Positions 1 to 7,835 of a DNA stretch of 64,000 nt are shown here, one piece after another. Under the pieces are notes generated by a model, which saw only the letters and a program-made list of their open reading frames with translations, was not told where the DNA came from and did no database searches. This DNA is from Pandoraea horticolens (GTDB taxonomy: Bacteria; Pseudomonadota; Gammaproteobacteria; Burkholderiales; Burkholderiaceae). The first letter of the stretch is position 1. Each line of letters opens with the position of its first letter. The position numbers were made by a program, and so were the translations under genes. The DNA is taken from contig NZ_CABPSM010000002.1 of the NCBI RefSeq assembly GCF_902459555.1, positions 1 to 64,000 on the forward strand. The letters are read 5' to 3'.

Positions 1-1058
1 TTGACAAGGCGGGCGGGCTTGACGGCGTGGCCAGACAGTACGGCATCGCGTCTGGTGCGCTGAAAATCTACCTGCGCACAGACGGCACGCTGACGAAGCT
101 CGCCGAGGACCGGCTCAACCCGCCGGGCACGGGCATCACCCTCGAGATGTTGCGGGAGTGGCAGTACCTCGGCAAGCAGGGGATTGGCAAGGCGGGCGGG
201 CTTGACGGCGTGGCCAGGCAGTACGGCGTCGCGTCTACCGCGCTGAAAAACTACCTTCGAGCAGACGGCACGCTGACGAAGCTCGCCGAGGACCGGCTCA
301 ACCCGCCGGGCACGGAAGTCACCCTTGAGATGTTGCGGGAGTGGCAGCGCCTCGGCAAGCAGGGGATTGACAAGGCGGGCGGGCTTGACGGCGTGGCCAG
401 ACAGTACGGCATCGCGTCTGGTGCGCTGAAAATCTACCTGCGCGCAGACGGCACGCTGACGAAGCTCGCCGAGGACCGGCTTAACCCGCCGGGCACGGGC
501 ATCACCCTCGAGATGGTGCAGGAGTGGCAGTACCTCGGCAAGCAGGGGATTGGCAAGGTGGGGGGGCTTGACGGCGTGGCCAGGCAGTACGGCGTCGCGT
601 CTTCCGCACTGAAAATTTACCTGCGCGCGGACGGCACGCTGACGAAGCGCGCTGAGGACCGGCTCAACCCGCCGGGCACGGAAGTCACCCTTGAGATGGT
701 GCGGGAGTGGCAGCGCCTCGGCAAGCAGGGGATTGACAAGGCGGGCGGGCTTGACGGCGTGGCCAGGCAGTACGGCGTCGCGTCTGGCGCGCTGAAAATT
801 CACCTGCGTGCAGACGGCACGCTGACGAAGCGCGCCGAGGACCGGCTCAATCCGCCGGACTCGGAAGTGACCCTTGAGATGGTGCGGGAGTGGCAGCGCT
901 TCGGCAAGCAGGGGATTGACAAGGCGGGCGGGCTTGACGGCGTGGCCAGGCAGTACGGCGTCGCGTCTGGCGCGCTGAAAAACTACCTTCGAGCAGACGG
1001 CACGCTGACGGAGCTCGCCGAGGGCCGGCTTCGGAAGGATGGCGCGGGGCCGATGTGA
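1..1058 (+). CDS. Tandem 61-residue repeat protein (5' end outside window)
   Basis: The frame is open from base 3, so the N-terminus lies upstream of the window. Six units follow each other with an exact 183-bp period; the GCGCTG or GCACTG anchor recurs at 57, 240, 423, 606, 789 and 972. Each unit has a helix-turn-helix-like core (GVARQYGVASGALK), then YLRADGTLT, then AEDRLNPP and a helical TLEM.REWQ.LGKQG segment. The first units alternate between two subtypes (GITLEM..EWQYLGKQGIGK and EVTLEM..EWQRLGKQGIDK), which points to expansion by dimers. The protein ends at 1058 after a short divergent tail. I recognise no named family. The module matches the end of the ORF at 1631-3130. A DNA- or protein-binding solenoid is possible, but function is unknown. 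Confidence 0.75.
   Translation, partial: DKAGGLDGVARQYGIASGALKIYLRTDGTLTKLAEDRLNPPGTGITLEMLREWQYLGKQGIGKAGGLDGVARQYGVASTALKNYLRADGTLTKLAEDRLNPPGTEVTLEMLREWQRLGKQGIDKAGGLDGVARQYGIASGALKIYLRADGTLTKLAEDRLNPPGTGITLEMVQEWQYLGKQGIGKVGGLDGVARQYGVASSALKIYLRADGTLTKRAEDRLNPPGTEVTLEMVREWQRLGKQGIDKAGGLDGVARQYGVASGALKIHLRADGTLTKRAEDRLNPPDSEVTLEMVREWQRFGKQGIDKAGGLDGVARQYGVASGALKNYLRADGTLTELAEGRLRKDGAGPM
1..1058 (+). repeat. 183-bp tandem repeat array (about 6 units)
   Basis: Direct repeats of exactly 183 bp in phase with the reading frame, highly similar between copies and continuing past the left edge of the window. Copy number is likely to vary between strains through recombination or slippage. Confidence 0.9.
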
Positions 1059-1123
1059 ACCGCAGGTTGTCTGCGGACTGTCCGGCCGGCCAGCGGGATT
1101 GGTCGAAAACCGGCTGGCGAAGG

Positions 1124-1156
1124 CCCCTGGAGACGATGATGCATCGTCTCCAGGGG
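1124..1156. repeat. Perfect inverted repeat after the repeat gene
   Basis: A 15-bp perfect stem with a 3-nt loop lies 66 bases after the stop codon of the repeat gene. No T-run follows, so it is not a typical intrinsic terminator. It could be a strong mRNA 3' hairpin. Confidence 0.6.
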
Positions 1157-1199
1157 CACGACGCTGCAAAAAGGCCGCCCGAAGACGGCTCGTACTGCA

Positions 1200-1313
1200 G
1201 TGTAGTGGTCAACGTATTCCGGAGACTGCGTTAAGTTTTTCTTCCGCTACCGCAGGGGCTAAGCCGTCGTCAAATTGATGCGGGCGTAGCCAGTTGTATC
1301 GTTGCATCAGGTA
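1200..1313 (-). pseudogene. IS3-family transposase OrfB, C-terminal fragment
   Basis: Read on the minus strand, this encodes RSYLMQRYNWLRPHQF followed by DDGLAPAVAEEKL and a stop at 1209. This is the typical tail of an rve/DDE transposase of the IS3 type (YN..RPH motif). The rest of the gene and the other IS end are missing, so it is an insertion-sequence scar. The exact junction near 1313 is not resolved. Its neighbour on the right is a lipoprotein remnant whose 5' end may have been replaced by this insertion. Confidence 0.65.
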
Positions 1314-1559
1314 AGAACGCGACACCTGATATTGCTGATTGCCGCACTGGTGACGACTGAATGCGCATCTATCGTGACAACGCGGCCATTGCCAATGGCG
1401 CAGCCGTGCCCGCCGGTATTGGAGGGACCATCGGGACAGACACTCGCCGATCTTCGACAGTTCGCGTTGGATCTACAGCGGCAGGGTGGCAAGTGCCGGA
1501 GTCGCCACCAGGCAATGATTCAGTCGGTGTCGCCTACGGGCGCAGCTACGACGCGTTGA
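1302..1559 (+). pseudogene. Rz1-like outer-membrane spanin lipoprotein remnant
   Basis: The frame starts at a TTG and encodes a hydrophobic segment (HLILLIAALVTTECAS), then PMAQPCPPVLEGPSGQTLAD and a tail with GGKCRSRHQAMIQSV. The Pro/Cys-rich middle and the C..RH ending resemble o-spanin (Rz1/LysC) lipoproteins of Burkholderia phages, which bridge the envelope at the last step of lysis. The lipobox is poor, with Glu before the Cys. The upstream side abuts the IS3 remnant, so the true start is probably lost. No intact Rz partner is visible. Confidence 0.4.
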
Positions 1560-1630
1560 GGTCAAAAGATGATATGGAATAGCCTCATTTTAAGAAAACG
1601 CTATCACACATCTTGCGAGTCGGTTTGATC

Positions 1631-3130
1631 TCATCCGTCATTCAGTCGGTTCAGTCCCTTTGCGGTTAGCTCGCCTTCCGGCGTTACATATTTGCGTACT
1701 GTATCGACACTCACACCAAGCTTTTGTGCCCACTCTGTCAGGTCGAATGGGCCGCCGCGGGCCCGCTCGTCACGCAGCGCTCGCAAGTCCCCCGGTTTCA
1801 CTATCCTTCTCATAGGCGCGTTCCTCTGGAGTTTTTTGGCATCGAACAATACATTCTCGGGAAGCACTCCATACCTGTCGGCAAACGCTTTCGCATTAAG
1901 CTGGCCACTGTCCACCTCGGACTTCAGCGCTGGCCAGTAGTCAGTCTTCAGTCGTACGTTGGTCCTCGAAGCTTCCCCCTTGATCTCGGCCACCTTTGAC
2001 TTTCCCCATGGCGTTAATTCCGCCCTATGTGTTTGAGGGGATACGATATCTACATAACGGCGTAATCCCGCCCACGTTATGTTGTGCTGTCGTGCAAATT
2101 CTGCCGCGATAAACGGGCGGCCGCTGTTCACCTCGGCCTCCAGCGCCAGAACGACATCGTCTTTTATCGTTGCCTTGCTGCTAGTACTTTTCCCGGTAAT
2201 CCGAGCCAATCTGTTCCATGCCACCGCTGTTAGCTCATTGTTGAATACATACCACCTTAACGTGTTGTAGCCCACGCCAAGTTCTCGCGCAAGCTCCGCA
2301 CTGTCAAGTGGTTGATCGGCGGCACGTGCTGCCTCGGCGGCCCCCTGGATACGCAGCAGTATTTCGTCGGTGACCACTTTGCCGGTTTTTTTGGCGGAGG
2401 GAGGGGGGAACTCGGTGGCGCGCCCGCTGTTTGAGCCCGAGGGCGCTACACGCTTTTTCCTTGGGCGCGTTCCAGGGAGGAGCGGTTGTCGGACTGAACC
2501 CGATGGCCTGTCGGCCAACGCCTCTGTATTGGCATGCGCCGTCGGCGCGGACAGAGACCGGGCGAGTAGGTTCGGTGTTTCGGGGGAGGGGGGGGATTGA
2601 GTGGAGCACGAGGGTATGCCGGTCAACGCTTGGACATTGACGCGTCGCTCGAAGCTCTCTTGAATAGCCTCAAACCTGCCCAATAGTTCCAATGTTCCAG
2701 GGGACGGCGATTTTCGGGCGAAGTTCAGCAAGGCGCCCACTACGCCGGCACGGATACGCGGTTCCGATCGCCCATCAGACTGAACTGCCTGGTGCATCAG
2801 GCACACATTAATACCAACAGTAGTCGGCTGCGTTGATGTCGGCGTTGACTGGCCCGGTCCTCCCGAAGCCGGCCCTGCGGCTGCCGGCGTTCTGAGGGGA
2901 GGTAGGCGGTGGCCCAAACCCGACGGCACACGGGACCATCCATCCGCCTGACGCACTTCGCGCACTTCTGTGCTAAGGGTAGATGACTGCGCTGAAGTTG
3001 AGGTTGACGGAGCAGGCTGCGCCGATGTAGAGGTCGTCACGGGAAGTTGGGAGCGTGGGGCCCTAGCGCCGGAAACGGGATACATGTATTTTTCTCGTGG
3101 AAACTCTCTCGTTCGTGGCGTGCTCGTCAT
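1631..3130 (-). CDS. Repeat-module protein with long disordered N-terminus; effector-like
   Basis: I take the ATG at 3130 as start (499 aa); the frame can extend to a TTG at 3295. Roughly residues 1-260 are rich in Ser, Pro, Thr and Gln, and a basic patch RPRKKR follows a run of low-complexity sequence. The C-terminal half has four consecutive modules of about 50-70 residues. Each has a helix-turn-helix-like core: AELARELGVGYNTLRWYV, AEFARQHNITWAGLRRYV, a weaker third copy, and AQKLGVSVDTVRKYV. The first, second and fourth are followed by an [E]LT....R/K element. The last module aligns with the 61-residue repeats at 1-1058. The disordered N-terminus plus basic patch recalls secreted nuclear-targeted effectors, but no secretion signal is proven. 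Function is unknown. Confidence 0.6.
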   Translation of the reverse strand: MTSTPRTREFPREKYMYPVSGARAPRSQLPVTTSTSAQPAPSTSTSAQSSTLSTEVREVRQADGWSRVPSGLGHRLPPLRTPAAAGPASGGPGQSTPTSTQPTTVGINVCLMHQAVQSDGRSEPRIRAGVVGALLNFARKSPSPGTLELLGRFEAIQESFERRVNVQALTGIPSCSTQSPPSPETPNLLARSLSAPTAHANTEALADRPSGSVRQPLLPGTRPRKKRVAPSGSNSGRATEFPPPSAKKTGKVVTDEILLRIQGAAEAARAADQPLDSAELARELGVGYNTLRWYVFNNELTAVAWNRLARITGKSTSSKATIKDDVVLALEAEVNSGRPFIAAEFARQHNITWAGLRRYVDIVSPQTHRAELTPWGKSKVAEIKGEASRTNVRLKTDYWPALKSEVDSGQLNAKAFADRYGVLPENVLFDAKKLQRNAPMRRIVKPGDLRALRDERARGGPFDLTEWAQKLGVSVDTVRKYVTPEGELTAKGLNRLNDG

Positions 3131-3205
3131 TGTCGGTGACGCACCGCGTGTATTTTTATTGTCACAGGGACTGCGCCATTTACGCTTGCATAAATCGCTC
3201 GATTT

Positions 3206-3254
3206 GCTGACGCTGCCCACATCGCTGGCCTTGCCTGCGAGCGCAGCTACGACG
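3206..3254. repeat. 49-bp dispersed repeat, copy 1
   Basis: Matches 58728-58776 at 41 of 49 positions by eye, in the same orientation. It lies upstream of the ATG chosen for the effector-like gene, inside the optional TTG extension. Confidence 0.5.
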
Positions 3255-3493
3255 CGCTGGCGCAAAGAGCTAACTAGAGCGATCAAAAAATACAAAAAAG
3301 CTTGCAGTGATTATCTTCTTCGCTGCCGAAGGTCATCGCGTGGCTTGTCCCACCACTCGCCAGCCTCCTCTCCGTAACGGAACTAGCTCAGCTAGCTTGG
3401 TCGAGCGCTTGAGCGGGGCAACGGAACCATGTCTGGCAGCATTGTGAAGTTACGTGCAATGCCCGCAACACAAGAAAATGTTACGGGGAGTAC

Positions 3494-4508
3494 ATGACCG
3501 AGTTCGTATATACCGCCGTTCACAAAATTCACTACAACACGAAGGAGCCGGTACCTCTCGCTGATGTCATCAGTTCGCTGGAGGCTCTGCAAGGGCTCTT
3601 GAAAGACGTGCCCGCAGTCCTTGAGGGGATCACAGGTGCAGACGTACTGAAGTCTGAATTCTTCGTTGAGCGCGTAGAGTCGGGAAGCCTGATTGAAGAT
3701 GTTCCAGTCAAGCTGTTCTTCAAAGACGAGGCGGGCCTCGATGAATTTATCGGCAAGATTCGGGAGCACGGTATGCTTCGCAACACTCTCATTGCGGTCG
3801 CGCTCGGTGGAATAGTTACTTATGGACTGATGTCTATTTTCTCGGCAACAAAAGCAGCGGCCCAAACATTACGGCAAACAACAACACAATCATCAATATT
3901 GGCGCCGGCGAAGTGAAAATGAGCCCGGAGCAGTTTCAATCAATTATCGAGTCTGCCGTGTCCGATAAAAAGCAAAACGCGAAGGATGCGGTCAAGTTTC
4001 TTGCGCCGGCACGGAGCGATCCCACGTCGTCAATTTCCATTGGCGGGGATGGGGCGCAAAGTGTAGTTATCACACCGGCGGCTATCTCTGAGGCCCCACT
4101 AAGGTCACCATCCCCAAAAACCAAAAAATCGAGGATGTTCATTCGGTGACAGTTCAAATTCGTGCCTCGGATCTTGATAGCAAGAAAAGCGGATGGGCTG
4201 GCCAGATTGATGGGCGGACGGAGAGGGTGAAGGTGGTGCTTGACCCGGGGATTGACGAGTTTGAGGTCTTCGGAAAGCAAAACACTCGTGCGGACGTAAC
4301 AATCATATCGAAGCTCAAGAGCGGTGGGAATGAGCTGCTTCCAGATGCTTCGAATTTTCGGCTTCTCGCGAAAGGTCGGAGTTCCTGTGTGAAGGTTCGG
4401 GAAACACCTGTGAGGCGGTTTGCGGAACAGGGGAGGGGGCACATCAAGCCAAGGCCCTCAAATTTTTCCTCGCTCATGCCGACTGCGACGACGCAGCACC
4501 CGCCATGA
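3494..4508 (+). pseudogene. Membrane-anchored hypothetical protein broken by two frameshifts
   Basis: Three overlapping frames read as one protein. The first part (3494 to about 3860) ends in a likely membrane segment, LIAVALGGIVTYGLMSIF. The second continues as NITANNNTIINIGAGEVKMS to about 4096. The third continues as TKVTIPKNQKIEDVHSVTVQ to the end. Each switch is equivalent to one lost base, near GGCCCA at about 3860 and GGCCCCA at about 4095. An intact version would be about 335 aa with an N-terminal cytoplasmic domain, one membrane helix and a C-terminal beta-rich domain. I do not recognise the family. Two breaks suggest decay, though a sequencing error at C-runs cannot be excluded. Confidence 0.5.
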
Positions 4509-4569
4509 CGTATGCGGGGTACGTGTCTCTGACAGTACTTACCCAAATCTGCCTGCTGTACGATTGTTG

Positions 4570-4590
4570 TGTATATCCATTGTAGATACA
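4570..4590. promoter_or_regulatory. Dyad upstream of the toxin-antitoxin pair
   Basis: TGTAT at 4570-4574 and ATACA at 4586-4590 form an inverted repeat about 60 bases upstream of the antitoxin start. Antitoxins of this class normally repress their own promoter through such dyads, so this is a candidate autoregulatory operator. Assignment is by position only. Confidence 0.4.
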
Positions 4591-4648
4591 TAAATGCTTG
4601 AATTTTGTGCTCAATGTTTCCACAATGGATCTACATTTGGAGGCGAAT

Positions 4649-4900
4649 ATGGAACTCAAGATTCAAAAATGGGGCAACAGTGCTGCGGTGCGATTGCCGA
4701 GCGTGTTGCTCGAACAAATTCACGTGGGAGTGGGCAGTTCGTTGACTGCCGTCGTTCGCTCGGATGGTGTCTTTCTGTCCCCCGCCCGTCACAAGTATTC
4801 GTTGGACGAACTCGTTGCACAGTGCGACCCGAAAGCGCCACAACCCGCAGATCTGACAGGGTGGGGTGAGGTCAAGCCTGTGGCGCGTGAGGCATGGTGA
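4649..4900 (+). CDS. chpS: AbrB/MazE-type antitoxin
   Basis: 83 aa beginning MELKIQKWGNSAAVRLPSVL, the signature of the SpoVT/AbrB swapped-hairpin DNA-binding domain of MazE, ChpS and PemI antitoxins. The ATG at 4649 is preceded by GGAGG with 5-nt spacing, so longer upstream starts are unlikely. The C-terminal half (YSLDELVAQCDP..PQPADL) is the usual flexible toxin-binding tail. It overlaps the toxin gene by 7 bases, implying coupled translation. It should bind and neutralise the ribonuclease next door and repress the operon. The symbol follows the ChpB-like partner. Confidence 0.88.
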   Translation: MELKIQKWGNSAAVRLPSVLLEQIHVGVGSSLTAVVRSDGVFLSPARHKYSLDELVAQCDPKAPQPADLTGWGEVKPVAREAW

Positions 4901-5244
4901 GACGCGCACGCTTCGACCGTGGCGACATTGTGCGCGTGAGCTTGAACCCGACGATTGGGCACGAACAGCAGGGCGATTTCCGCCCTGTTCTTGTTTTGTC
5001 GCCGGCGTCTCTTAATGCGCTGGGCGTAGTCTTGGTCGCACCGATCACCCAAGGTGGAGAATTCGCTCGTTTTGCCGGTTTTGCGGTGCCGTTGTCTGGC
5101 GCGGGCACGCAGACGCAGGGCGTTGCGTTGGTGAATATGGTGCGCACGCTCGACCTTGAGGCGCGTGGGGCGAAGAAGATTGGGCGAGCACCCGTCGAGG
5201 TTGTTGAGGACGCACTCGCGCGCCTTCAGACCATTCTGGATTGA
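4894..5244 (+). CDS. chpB: ChpB/MazF-family mRNA endoribonuclease toxin
   Basis: 116 aa. The start MVRRARFDRGDIVRVSLNPT and the motifs GHEQQGDFRPVLVLSP, VLVAPITQGG and VNMVRTLDLEARGAKKIG match E. coli ChpB more closely than MazF. ChpB cleaves mRNA at specific sites and halts translation when not bound by ChpS. The length is normal and no key motif is missing, so the toxin looks functional. The pair may stabilise the old genomic element. Confidence 0.92.
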   Translation: MVRRARFDRGDIVRVSLNPTIGHEQQGDFRPVLVLSPASLNALGVVLVAPITQGGEFARFAGFAVPLSGAGTQTQGVALVNMVRTLDLEARGAKKIGRAPVEVVEDALARLQTILD

Positions 5245-5487
5245 TGGGTCGATGGGTTGATGGATTGGTGCGCCGAAATTCGTTTGTAAGGCGGATGAAT
5301 CGGGGCAGCCCACGTTCCTTTTGCCCACTATACGTCACGAACGTTTTCGCTGTGTGTCGAAACGTTTCGAGTGTCGACGCATAGGCTGGGATATTCGGAA
5401 GTTGCTGAAACGCAAGGCTCGGCACTCCTGCGATGATGAATTTAGCCGTTAGGTCGGCTCAATCCACTCACATTTCAGGAGACTTGG

Positions 5488-5796
5488 ATGAACGATTCAA
5501 CCAAAAGCGACGGAAAGGACCGAGGAAACGACGGTCAAGGCGATGACGGACTCGATCTCCCCAAGTCGTTGACGCGTGAAGGACACGTTGTCTGGTTCCA
5601 CGAATACAAGAAGTACCTCGGTTACGCTTGGGACGAGGCAGCGGGAGAAATCAGGCGAGCGCATGTGTCCGATCCTGAGCACGCGATTTACTTCGAGACG
5701 TTCGCGGAAGCGATGGTGGCGACGGATGAGTTGATGGGGTCTCATGTCATTCTGCATGCGTCGAAGCGAGGCGAGAAACCGAGGTTAATCCGGTAA
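5488..5796 (+). CDS. Small hypothetical protein
   Basis: 102 aa with CAGGAGA just upstream of the ATG. An acidic, Asp/Gly-rich N-terminus (residues 1-25) precedes a compact globular part with VVWFHEYKKYLGYAWDEAAG. I recognise no family. It is a stand-alone gene followed by an intrinsic terminator. Confidence 0.65.
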   Translation: MNDSTKSDGKDRGNDGQGDDGLDLPKSLTREGHVVWFHEYKKYLGYAWDEAAGEIRRAHVSDPEHAIYFETFAEAMVATDELMGSHVILHASKRGEKPRLIR

Positions 5797-5815
5797 CTTC
5801 GGTAACCGCAGGGAT

Positions 5816-5840
5816 GGCCCATCACATGATGGGCCGTTTT
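5816..5840 (+). terminator. Intrinsic terminator of the 102-aa gene
   Basis: Perfect 9-bp stem (GGCCCATCA/TGATGGGCC) with a tiny loop, followed by GTTTT, 20 bases after the stop codon. Confidence 0.8.
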
Positions 5841-6110
5841 AGAGCGGATCAGGTTTTCAATACGGCACGGAACGTTGCTCGATATCGTTCAATACGCTGC
5901 GAGTCAGGACAGAACTCGTCGGCTTTCGCCGTCCGTTGCTCCTTGCTACCGCGACGATTCGCTTCTCCCATCTTGCCTCCCTAATAACTTCTCATCACTG
6001 CGAACGTTTCAATCGGAGGCGTTCCCCCATGCCCTCACAAGAATTCTGGAATCTGACTTTTCGTGTGGGGTACGTGCCTGGTGCGAAGGAAGTATGTCGT
6101 AAGTACTGCA
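5841..6110. other. Intergenic stretch with no supported gene
   Basis: Only short overlapping frames without recognisable domains are present. The sequence just before the integrase stub does not read as integrase in any frame, so the front of that gene is deleted or scrambled. Confidence 0.5.
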
Positions 6111-6365
6111 CTGATCGTCAACCAGCGCGGCGAGCGAATGACGTCTGATTCGCTCAGGTCGCGTTTCGACAAGGCGCGGGAAAAAGCGGGAGTGGAAAAG
6201 AACCAATTCCAATTCCGTGATCTCCGCGCGAAAGCGGGAACCGACAAAGCCGATAGTGCAGGGGGCATTCGTGCAGCGCAGCTACAACTCGGTCACAAGT
6301 CTTTGCTGATGACTGAGCACTGCGTGCGGGAGAGAAAGGGCGACCGTGTTGCCCCGACAAAATGA
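6111..6365 (+). pseudogene. C-terminal remnant of a phage tyrosine integrase, catalytic Tyr lost
   Basis: The frame reads VNQRGERMTSDSLRSRFDKA, then FRDLRAKAGTDKAD, QLQLGHKSLLMTEHCVRERK and GDRVAPTK. This is the last 85 or so residues of a phage integrase; the LGHK box is intact. The position normally filled by the nucleophile (MTEHYVR in relatives) is Cys, codon TGC at 6321-6323. The N-terminal core-binding domain and the first catalytic Arg are absent. It points toward and ends about 70 bases from the tRNA-Lys 3' fragment, as the integrase of an earlier element at the same site would. Confidence 0.8.
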
Positions 6366-6398
6366 GTTTTGCGGAGCAAGAGGGAATTTGCGGAGCAA

Positions 6399-6431
6399 AT
6401 GAGAAGGGGCCTGCATCTCTGCAAGCCCCTG
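6399..6431 (-). terminator. Hairpin downstream of the displaced tRNA-Lys 3' end
   Basis: On the minus strand AGGGGCTTGCAGAGATGCAG and GCCCCTT form a stem like the one after the intact tRNA-Lys at 60535-60564. It is probably the terminator that once followed tRNA-Lys before the prophage displaced it. Confidence 0.55.
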
Positions 6432-6437
6432 AATTCG

Positions 6438-6484
6438 TGGTAGGCCGTGCGGGATTCGAACCTGCGACCAACGGATTAAAAGTC
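6438..6484. repeat. Left attachment site (tRNA-Lys 3' fragment)
   Basis: 47 bp identical to 60574-60620. It contains the tRNA 3' acceptor strand with CCA, the T-arm and part of the anticodon arm, and is the displaced original tRNA end. The sequences diverge right after both copies. Confidence 0.95.
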
Positions 6485-6494
6485 ACCTACGCTT

Positions 6495-6533
6495 GTACGT
6501 AAACACAGTTAATTTTCATGCATTTACGTAAAA
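6495..6533. promoter_or_regulatory. Candidate integrase arm-type sites
   Basis: TACGTAAA occurs at about 6496-6503 and again at 6525-6532 just inside the left attachment core. Short direct repeats here are what arm-binding domains of tyrosine integrases recognise. Assignment rests on position and repetition only. Confidence 0.35.
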
Positions 6534-6611
6534 TCAATGACTTAGCGAAGCATGAAATACTGTGCATACGAACAGTAAAGCGTCTCGGAAGGCAAAAAAA
6601 CCCACACCTTT

Positions 6612-7601
6612 TCACCGCTTGCCGATCTTGTCCACGGCGGCGCTCAGACGATCGGTCACGAGGTGGCTGTAGCGCTTCGTGGAGACCATCGACTTGTGAC
6701 CAAGAACGGCGCCCACTGTGTACAGGTCAACCCCCGCGTTAATCATCTCCGACGCGGCGCCGTGCCGAAGATCATGAAATCGGACATTCGGCAGGCCGGC
6801 TGCTATGCGCGCGCGATCCCAGACATCGGAGAAATGCACGTCGCTAATCGTGAACTTTACGCGGCGAGCCCATACGGCGACCTTGCGATGAATGGGAACA
6901 ATTCGAGGCGTGCCGTTCTTCGTGTCTGCCAGGGAGAAGCCCTTCTTCGTAACCTTCGCGCGCAGTATTTCCGAGCGTCTCATTCCTGAGTAGAAGGCAA
7001 TGAGAATGGCGGCGCGAACCTCCCGGCTTTTACAGACACGCGCTATGCGCAGCATTTCTGCCCGCTGCGGGTAAGCGTGGCGCTCATTGTTGACGGCGGG
7101 GAAGACCATGCGCTTTGTATTATCGTGCTCGATCTTCCCGATCTTGTGCATGTATTTCACTGCGGCACGAATGTAGGCGAGGATATTGCGGATCGACGCG
7201 TCAGTCAGTGGCCGCTTCGGGTCTCCGTCATGGTCACGACTCGCGCGAAGGTAGCCGATGAACTTCACCGACCAGTCGTGCAGGTCATCGGCCGGGTCGT
7301 CGTCGTACTCGGCACGCCACTTTTCCAGAATCCGCACTCGAGCCTCGGCATCCTTCCACTCGTCTTGCTTGTCGGTGATGTGCTTTCGCACACATTCGCC
7401 GATCGTCACCACCGGCTTACGAGCGCCGGTGGCTATCGCGTAGATCTCTGCTTCCCACTCACGAGCTATTTTGTCCGCTTCGGCCGCAGTAACTCCAGCA
7501 GGGAGGAGTTTTGTTTTCCGGATACGCTCGCCCTCGATGACGCGCTCGAACGTCCAGCGGAAACGCTTTTTACCGGATTTTGCAATGGTTTCGATCGGCA
7601 T
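6612..7601 (-). CDS. int: Prophage tyrosine integrase
   Basis: 329 aa site-specific recombinase for integration into and excision from tRNA-Lys. The N-terminal half holds an arm-binding domain and a SAM-like core-binding domain. The C-terminal catalytic domain shows all key boxes: SGMRRSEIL (first Arg), HDLRH at about 276-280, LGHK around 300-303 and STKRYSHL with the nucleophile Tyr at about 311. It lies 128 bases from the left attachment core. Its start lies inside the upstream AlpA-like gene (136-bp overlap), so the two are probably cotranscribed from the leftward promoter. Confidence 0.96.
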   Translation of the reverse strand: MPIETIAKSGKKRFRWTFERVIEGERIRKTKLLPAGVTAAEADKIAREWEAEIYAIATGARKPVVTIGECVRKHITDKQDEWKDAEARVRILEKWRAEYDDDPADDLHDWSVKFIGYLRASRDHDGDPKRPLTDASIRNILAYIRAAVKYMHKIGKIEHDNTKRMVFPAVNNERHAYPQRAEMLRIARVCKSREVRAAILIAFYSGMRRSEILRAKVTKKGFSLADTKNGTPRIVPIHRKVAVWARRVKFTISDVHFSDVWDRARIAAGLPNVRFHDLRHGAASEMINAGVDLYTVGAVLGHKSMVSTKRYSHLVTDRLSAAVDKIGKR

Positions 7602-7762
7602 GATTCGAGGTATCTATACAGTGAGTCGATGTCGTAGACGTGCGTCTTGCGGGTCAATTTGAACCGCTGAATGGTGCGGCCTTCGGTGTCGAGCCGGCAG
7701 ACAAACCCCACCGGCACCCCTAGGATTGCCGCTGCTTCGGCCACAGGAACGAGTTTTCCCAT
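7466..7762 (-). CDS. AlpA/excisionase-like helix-turn-helix protein
   Basis: 98 aa from the ATG at 7762, which has a GGAGG box upstream. The start MGKLVPVAEAAAILGVPVGF and the later VYDIDSLYRYLES resemble MerR-like winged-helix regulators of the AlpA/Xis group. These bend attachment DNA to favour excision or activate the integrase gene. The C-terminal 40 residues are Ser/Arg/Lys-rich and overlap the integrase start. Location directly upstream of int fits a directionality factor, which is inference. Confidence 0.6.
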   Translation of the reverse strand: MGKLVPVAEAAAILGVPVGFVCRLDTEGRTIQRFKLTRKTHVYDIDSLYRYLESCRSKPLQNPVKSVSAGRSSASSRASVSGKQNSSLLELLRPKRTK

Positions 7763-7835
7763 GTTCCAATCCTCCAATCTCTCGCAGTAACCCGCAGAAT
7801 CTCTTTCAGTGCTTCGGCCGTGGACGGGTGGGTGG

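Larger units (their letters stand above)
1..6437. mobile_element. Degraded integrated element left of the prophage
   Basis: This stretch carries a phage integrase stub ending about 70 bases from the left tRNA-Lys fragment, an IS3-type remnant, a spanin-like lipoprotein remnant, a frameshifted gene, a toxin-antitoxin pair and repeat-module ORFs. An integrase stub facing the tRNA 3' end is what an older element in the same tRNA would leave. The left boundary is outside the window. That this is one element rather than several layers is inference. Confidence 0.45.

Noticed and set aside
1-1058. CRISPR-like regular repeat spacing
   Set aside because: The 183-bp period is in phase with one long reading frame and there are no short repeats with unique spacers; it is a protein repeat array.
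1361-1582. Rz-type frame around the spanin-like remnant
   Set aside because: The overlapping frame has no membrane segment or coiled coil at its start, so it does not support an intact Rz/Rz1 pair.
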